Positions 7,736 to 11,824 of a DNA stretch of 11,824 nt are shown in pieces. Position 1 is the stretch's first letter; the number at the start of each line of letters is the position of its first letter. Made by a program: the position numbers and the translations under genes. The notes under the pieces are model-generated. The model saw nothing but the letters and a program-made list of their open reading frames with translations. It was not told where the DNA came from and did no database searches. Location of the stretch: contig JWZX01000617.1 in assembly GCA_001275005.1 (NCBI GenBank), positions 1 to 11,824 on the forward strand, written 5' to 3'. The DNA is from Chrysochromulina tobinii. Lineage: Eukaryota > Haptophyta > Prymnesiales > Chrysochromulinaceae.

Positions 7736-8581
7736 ATGGCGAAAAAGGCCTGCGTCGCTCGCCTTCGCAAGGAACTCAAAGCCTTCGAGCCGCCACCGTA
7801 CATTCGGGCAGCACCGCTCGAGCACGACTTGCAGGAATGGCGCTTCGTGCTGCAGGGTCCGCATGACTCGCCGTATGAGGGCGGCATGTACCAAGGCAAG
7901 CTGCGCTTCCCGGACGAGTATCCATTCAAGCCGCCGTCCATCATGATGATCACACCTAACGGGCGCTTCGAGACCGATCGAAGGTTGTGCCTTTCCATAT
8001 CTGACTTCCACCCGGAGTCGTGGATTCCGACGTGGAGTGTGGCGTCCATCATCAACGGCGTGCTCTCCTTCATGCTCGAGGACGGGCAGACGACAGGGTC
8101 GATTCAGACGACGCTGGCGGAGAAGCACCGGCTGCGCGACGCCTCGGTGGCATGGAATAGCAAGGATCCCGTCTTTCGAGAGCTCTTTCCGGAGCTCGTC
8201 GAAGGCAAGCCGTTCACACCGAAGCTCTCGGCCGCGCCGCCGTCAGGGGAGCCGGACGCCACCGCCGCAGAAGGAGCCACAGCCGCGTCCACAGCCCCTT
8301 CGATGGAGCCGCCGCCGCCGCTGCCCCCGCTCCCCCCGCTGCCCCCGCTGCCCCCGCTGCAGCCGCTGCAGCCGCTGCCACCGCCCGGCGGCGAAGAGGA
8401 CAGCGCCGATGACGCGGAGCCGGGACAGGGCAGGAATGCCAAAGCGAATGCCAAGAAGCGAGAAAAGGAAAAAGCCAAAAAGGCGGCGGCAAAGGCGGCG
8501 GCGGCCTCGGCTGCAGAGGGCGGCACACCGGCAGCGACGCCGGCGCCCGAACACGCCGACGACGGCGTCGACGTAGAGTAA
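7736..8581 (+). CDS. UBE2J2: UBE2J/Ubc6-type ubiquitin-conjugating enzyme without membrane tail
   Basis: The first ATG in the frame is at 7736 (GAGCGATGG context), giving 281 residues. Residues 1-155 are a full E2 catalytic domain of the UBE2J2/Ubc6 class. It has the class-specific TPNGRF (73-78) in place of the usual HPN, then RLCLSISDFHPESW (83-96) with the catalytic cysteine at C85, and N75 ten residues earlier. Members normally sit in the ER membrane through a C-terminal anchor and ubiquitinate misfolded ER proteins for degradation. Here the C-terminus has no hydrophobic segment: after the domain come a proline repeat (191-217), an acidic patch, and a Lys/Ala-rich tail (235-260) ending GVDVE. 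No membrane exon is visible before the next gene. Either this member is soluble, or it is tethered by a partner. It starts 111 bp after the TTL stop in the same direction. Confidence 0.93.
   Translation: MAKKACVARLRKELKAFEPPPYIRAAPLEHDLQEWRFVLQGPHDSPYEGGMYQGKLRFPDEYPFKPPSIMMITPNGRFETDRRLCLSISDFHPESWIPTWSVASIINGVLSFMLEDGQTTGSIQTTLAEKHRLRDASVAWNSKDPVFRELFPELVEGKPFTPKLSAAPPSGEPDATAAEGATAASTAPSMEPPPPLPPLPPLPPLPPLQPLQPLPPPGGEEDSADDAEPGQGRNAKANAKKREKEKAKKAAAKAAAASAAEGGTPAATPAPEHADDGVDVE
8318..8380 (+). repeat. 9 bp coding repeat encoding a Pro-Leu-Pro tract in the E2 tail
   Basis: Seven consecutive 9 bp units are present, consensus CCGCTGCCC, drifting to CCGCTGCAG in units 5 and 6. They encode repeated P-L-P and then P-L-Q. 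The period keeps the frame, so length variants would be tolerated. Such a tract is probably a flexible or polyproline-helix linker. SH3-type binding is possible but not shown. Confidence 0.85.
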
Positions 8582-8795
8582 CGAAGATGGCTGCGCAGAA
8601 CCAGATACAGCGCGAGCACCAGAGGCGAGACCGAGAGGCGCCACTTTGGTACCACTTTGGGGGGCCGCAGCAAAACGCCTTTGCGTGCTCGACGGAATGA
8701 CGTGGCAATAATCTCTAAAACAATAGTACAAGTAACGTAGCCCTGGGGTTACAGTAGTCACTTTTACTAGTCCGCGCTCGCGACCGCGTCCACCT
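8582..8795. other. Convergent 3' regions of the E2 and tail-anchored protein genes
   Basis: The two stop codons face each other across 214 bp, so both 3' UTRs must end here and may overlap. No AATAAA signal, hairpin terminator or RNA gene was recognised. The part around 8700-8770 is less GC-rich than the flanking coding DNA. Confidence 0.5.
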
Positions 8796-9704
8796 TCACC
8801 GGGGGCGCCGGGCGCTCGAGGCGGCCGCAATGGCGGCGCCCGCGACGACGACACTGAGCAATGTGCCCACGAGGACGCCACCACCGATGACGAGCGCCTT
8901 GTTGTCGCACACCCAGTCGAGCACTGCATTCCGCAGCGAGGGCTTCATAGGACCATCGGGTAGGTTTCCGAGCACGAGAGAGCGCACGAGCGCTCCTGTG
9001 TCGCCGCTGCTCCGCGCGCCTTCCCACTCCCCCAGACGCGTCATGAAGTCGGTGAGGGTGGCCTCGGAGGTCGAGTCGCGCATCTCGGGCAGCCCGTGCT
9101 CGAGCCCGAACTCGACGATGAACGATGCGTGCAGCAGCCGCTCCTGCCGCTCCTCGAGCATGCCGGGCGAGTCTTGCATGCTCGTATGGTACGCGATGAG
9201 CCGGCGCGCGATGACCTCGACCGGCTGCGACATATCCTGGTAGGCGAGCGCGTCGCCCTCCTCGGCGGCCGACGCCGCTTCGGCGGCGGGCGCCGGCTCG
9301 CCTAGCCCGATGGCCTTGACTGTGGCGATCATAGAGTTGTACACCGCCTCCTGCGAGACGAGGCGCTGGCACGCCAGGAACTCTTCGACGAGGCGTGGCG
9401 GCGGCGCGCCACTCCGGGTCGCCTCCACGCACGCCCGGATCCGGTCGGCGTACTCGAGCGCCATCGGCAGCCCGCGCTCGCGCGCAGCATTTAGGCCATC
9501 CTTCTCGTGACGCTTCTGCGAGAGATTCATGAAGTCGGCGTTGACGAAGCGCCAGCCGCTGATGACCGCGTAGTCGTGGCACGCCACGAGCAGCGCCCGC
9601 CACTCGTGCCATGGCGTCTGGCGCAGTGCGCGATCGTGCACCACCATACGAAAGCGATCGGAAACAAATCCAAACGAAACACCCATGCCGCGGAAAGAAC
9701 ACAT
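8796..9704 (-). CDS. Unrecognised predicted tail-anchored membrane protein
   Basis: This is a single open frame of 302 residues from the first ATG (9704). Later ATGs at residues 7 and 20 are also possible starts. I do not recognise the family. Residues 20-135 are mixed helical sequence with conserved-looking aromatic runs (PWHEWRALLVACHDYAVISG, 31-50). Residues 136-155 form an Ala/Glu linker, and 156-265 are again helical and charged. Residues about 270-295 are a single hydrophobic, glycine-spaced segment (GGGVLVGTLLSVVVAGAA), followed only by SSARRPR. One C-terminal transmembrane helix with a short basic tail is the layout of tail-anchored proteins, often of mitochondrial, peroxisomal or plastid outer membranes. 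The bulk would face the cytosol. Location is inference. Non-repetitive composition throughout and a divergent promoter with the next gene support it as real. Confidence 0.75.
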   Translation of the reverse strand: MCSFRGMGVSFGFVSDRFRMVVHDRALRQTPWHEWRALLVACHDYAVISGWRFVNADFMNLSQKRHEKDGLNAARERGLPMALEYADRIRACVEATRSGAPPPRLVEEFLACQRLVSQEAVYNSMIATVKAIGLGEPAPAAEAASAAEEGDALAYQDMSQPVEVIARRLIAYHTSMQDSPGMLEERQERLLHASFIVEFGLEHGLPEMRDSTSEATLTDFMTRLGEWEGARSSGDTGALVRSLVLGNLPDGPMKPSLRNAVLDWVCDNKALVIGGGVLVGTLLSVVVAGAAIAAASSARRPR

Positions 9705-9867
9705 CACAGCGGAGCCCCCACACCGGCGGTTTCAGGTCGTGAACGTGATTCCCTACAAGTTAACGAACCTTCCATGTTTGGTGCGCTCTCTGTCTTCGGC
9801 GCGCTCTCGACCGCGTTAGTCTCGCCCGATTCGCGCGGGTTCGCTCACATAATTTCTAGAGCAAGCG
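9705..9867. promoter_or_regulatory. Compact divergent promoter region
   Basis: Only 163 bp separate the two divergent ATGs, so both transcripts start within this space. GTGCGCTCTC and GGCGCGCTCTCG (about 9780-9810) form a short imperfect repeat. No TATA box was recognised. The role rests on gene arrangement. Confidence 0.5.
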
Positions 9868-11824
9868 ATGGTGACGCCCGATGTGTCGCACGAGACGATG
9901 CTCTACCCGTGGCACGACAGCTCCTACAACAAGGGCCTGCCGAGTGAGACGCACGTCGGCTCGAGCTCGGTCTTCTCCACCGTCGTCATGGCGCCGGCCG
10001 AGCTCGGCTTGCAGTTCAAGGTCAACCTGGAGAAGACGTTCCATAGCCCACGCCTGAGTGCGCTGCAGGTGGGCGCGTGTGCAGGCACGCGCAAGCCAAA
10101 CGAGCAGCTCGAGTGGAGCGAGGCGCGCAGTCACGGCATCCGGTTGGGCTACAACTTTTACCAATCAACCCCGCCGCCGCATGGCGCAGAGGAGGAGGCG
10201 CCGCGCGTGAAGTGGCATGTGGACCCGTCGACGCTGGGAACCGTCTCCTTGGGCCACGCGCTGCTCACGCCCGCGGCACGCGAGAAGTGCGCACGCATCG
10301 AGCGCGCCATGCTGCGCTACGATGCCGACACGTTGCTCGCGACGGAGTCTGGTGTGCTCGCGACAGCGCTTGCTCAGCTCGAGAAGCACGACGCGCGGCT
10401 CGTGAGGGCGTTCACGGCGCTGCAGTCGGTCGGCGGGCTGTCGGACAACGAGCGGCACGCGTTGCAATCGGCGCTGCAGTCCGTTCACACATCCCAGAGA
10501 CACGTGGGTCCAACACGCATGTCTGTGCAATCAACGCATGCGATCAACGTATCCCACGTGGGTTCGACACCACCCTCGCTTTCACACGACGAGAGCTCTC
10601 AAACCGGCCCGACGGGCAAGCAAACGAAGGCGCACCTGCCCATCGTCGGGGCGCTCAATACGGCGCCCAAATCTAGGCAGTCGGTGCTCGACACGGCGCG
10701 TGCCCTGCTCAAGGAGCACGCCGCGGTGCATCAGGCGACAATGATGCTTGTGGACCGGTGGGACGTGGCATGGTGCGTGCGAACACAAGAGGGCGTTGCT
10801 GATATCCCTCCCTCGTTGCATGCTAACCGGCCTCCCTCGTTGCATGCTGACCGGCCTCCCTCGTTGCATGCTGACCGGCCTCCCTCGTTGCATGCTGACC
10901 GGCCTCCCTCGTTGCATGCAGGCGTGCGATCATGGCCGAGGCCGAGGGTGTGCGAAAGGCCGCGCTCCACCGGATGATGGAAGCCGCCACCATGGTGCAC
11001 GCAGAGATGGAAGAGGTGAGCCCGGTTGGTGTGCGTCTGAGTGCGTCTGAGTGCGTCTGAGTGCGTCTGAGTGCATCTGAGTGCGTCTGGGTGCATCTGA
11101 GTGCGTCTGGGTGCCTCCCTCGTCACAGGTCGAGCTGCGTCTCACAGATCATGTCCTGCTCAACATAAGCGAAGAGGCCGAGCGTATGTCCAAGGCGGTA
11201 GGCCCCGATGGCGACCGACTACGCGACCTGCGGGCACAAGCGCGGCTGCTGCAGCAGAAGCAGTTCAAACAGAAGGCTGTGCTCGTAAGCGTGGCCAAGC
11301 GGGCCCTCGAGTGCGCCGACCGGCACAGCGACGAGCTCAGCCAGATGCGCAGCTCGCTCGACATCTCGGGGAGCCTCGCGGAAGGACTCGCGCACCCAAT
11401 CGAGGGTTTCGTCAAGTCTCGTCGAGCCGGTGCGCCCTCCATCCTGGAGTTTGCGGCGGGTACGAGGGCGGACAATGAGAGGACGAAGAGGGCGGGGGCG
11501 GGCGGGCGGGGCAGCCAGCGCGCACGCCGATGCTGCTGCTCAGCGAGGCGGTCCAGAAGGCCTTGCAGGCATGCGATGCGCACCGCGCGGCTGCCGAGCT
11601 GCGGCGGCTCGCCGCGTTCGGTTTTCGTCCAGTCTCGGTGCACGCGCTGCAGGGCATCGAGGACGCCGAGGTCGCGGTCGCGCTCGCGGAGCAGGAGGCT
11701 CGCGCGGCAGCGGCCAAGGCGCTGGCCGCCGCCGCCGCGTCGCAGGCAGCCGAGGCGCAGCTCGAGGCAGCGCAGGAAAAGGAGGAGGAGGAGGCGGCAG
11801 GCGCGGCCGGCTCGAGGGGTTCGT
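9868..11824 (+). CDS. Unrecognised Ala/Gln/Glu-rich, probably coiled-coil protein (4 exons, 3' end beyond window)
   Basis: Proposed exons are 9868-10772, 10922-11015, 11129-11459 and 11519-11824. They join in frame to 545 codons, with no stop before the window ends. I do not recognise the family. Residues 1-130 look globular (LYPWHDSSYNKG, VMAPAELGLQFKVNLEKTF). Residues 131-200 are helical. Residues 205-275 are a Ser/Thr-rich linker, and then a long charged helical part follows (MAEAEGVRKAALHRMMEAA, RAQARLLQQKQFKQKAV, ALAEQEARAAAAKALAAA), suggesting coiled coil. The ATG has a good context (AGCGATGG). Introns 1 and 2 are well supported because each restores this helical frame, while read-through stops soon after. 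The last junction is uncertain: a 59 bp G-rich intron is proposed, but a frameshift in the G-rich tract is an alternative. Function unknown. Confidence 0.68.
10773..10921 (+). other. Intron 1 of the coiled-coil gene, built from a 24 bp minisatellite
   Basis: This is a 149 bp phase 2 intron (GCATG|GTGCGTGCG ... CATGCAG|GCGTGCG). Four full 24 bp units (10807-10830, 10831-10854, 10855-10878, 10879-10902) and an 18 bp partial (10903-10920) fill 114 of its 149 bases. Each unit has CCTCCCTC, then GTTGCATG, then CTAAC (unit 1) or CTGAC (others), then CGG. The final partial unit supplies the acceptor TGCATGCAG. GCGTGCGA occurs near the donor (10775-10782) and again at the first base of exon 2. Confidence 0.8.
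11016..11128 (+). other. Intron 2 of the coiled-coil gene, built from a 10 bp minisatellite
   Basis: This is a 113 bp phase 0 intron (GAAGAG|GTGAGCCC ... CGTCACAG|GTCGAG). Eight consecutive 10 bp units, consensus GTGCGTCTGA, occupy 11031-11110. The acceptor region GCCTCCCTCGTCACAG shares GCCTCCCTCGT with the end of intron 1. The start of exon 3 (GTCGAGCTGCGTCTCA) resembles the array phase GTCTGAGTGCGTCTGA. Confidence 0.8.
11460..11518 (+). other. Candidate short G-rich intron 3 of the coiled-coil gene
   Basis: This 59 bp segment runs from GCGGCGG|GTACGAGG to GCAGCCAG|CGCGCACG and switches from the exon 3 frame to the frame that reads MLLLSEAVQKALQACD and stays open to the window end. It has no pyrimidine tract; its 3' half is GGGCGGGGGCGGGCGGGCGG-like. 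That makes it atypical against the other introns. A frameshift inside this tract would give the same observation. Confidence 0.45.

Noticed and set aside
5962-8581. TTL and E2 as an operon or one fused gene
   Set aside because: Separate stop and start codons, a 111 bp gap and unrelated functions argue against it. Same-direction tight spacing is normal in compact algal genomes.
8104-8929. Several minus-strand frames across the E2 gene
   Set aside because: They are antisense to a well-recognised catalytic domain and composed of Gly/Ser or Arg runs created by the 9 bp repeat.
8767-9723. 318-codon open frame on the minus strand overlapping the tail-anchored protein
   Set aside because: This is a frame-shifted shadow: its product is Arg/Ala-rich and featureless, whereas the chosen frame gives balanced composition and a clear C-terminal helix.
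10501-10570. Possible extra intron or palindrome element: CACGTGGGTYCRACAC repeated 54 bp apart, with CCCACGTGGG at 10553-10562
   Set aside because: No donor/acceptor pair around it is convincing, and the frame stays open across it. The 54 bp offset keeps the frame, so it is treated as a low-complexity coding linker.
10807-11110. CRISPR-like or other prokaryotic repeat array
   Set aside because: Units are directly adjacent with no unique spacers, and they sit between convincing exons, so they are minisatellites.
10582-11145. Minus-strand frames with perfect peptide repeats over the last gene's introns
   Set aside because: The repeats are only the 24 bp and 10 bp intron arrays translated. 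The plus-strand gene explains the region with good splice sites.

Overview
The window looks like nuclear DNA of a GC-rich, gene-dense single-celled eukaryotic alga. The evidence is GT-AG introns of about 60-150 bp inside recognisable eukaryotic genes, a peroxisomal C-terminal SKL signal, a tubulin-modifying enzyme, short intergenic gaps and no bacterial-style ribosome binding sites. Introns built from ~10 bp minisatellites fit a haptophyte (Emiliania/Chrysochromulina-like) best to my knowledge. A pelagophyte or dinoflagellate cannot be excluded from sequence alone.

Layout. Positions 1-2281 hold no convincing gene: a duplicated degenerate block (1-253), a long but doubtful open frame (252-1820) with a Walker-A-like stretch that may be a decayed element, and a G-run-rich tail. 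Then come: a two-exon CPA2/NapA-type cation:proton antiporter with a long cytosolic tail (2282-4763, minus); a single-exon SCP2 sterol-carrier protein ending in SKL (5312-5722, minus); a four-exon tubulin-tyrosine ligase homologue (5962-7624, plus); a UBE2J/Ubc6-type E2 lacking its usual membrane tail (7736-8581, plus); an unrecognised predicted tail-anchored protein (8796-9704, minus); and an unrecognised alanine-rich, probably coiled-coil protein with at least four exons that runs off the window end (9868-11824, plus).

The genes do not form a pathway. They are independent housekeeping-type genes in mixed orientation, with two divergent pairs (239 and 163 bp between ATGs) and one convergent pair (214 bp between stops).

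The most interesting signal is in the introns. The antiporter intron begins with a diverged copy of the start of the next exon: 31 of 37 aligned bases match, with one 2-base gap. This is what intron birth by tandem duplication of an AG|GT-containing exon segment would leave. Four of the five other proposed introns in TTL and the last gene show related features: minisatellite arrays with 10, 13 or 24 bp periods, and/or short repeats shared between the intron start and the next exon. In the 24 bp array every unit carries a CTRAC branch-point-like motif followed by a pyrimidine tract, and the last unit supplies the 3' splice site.
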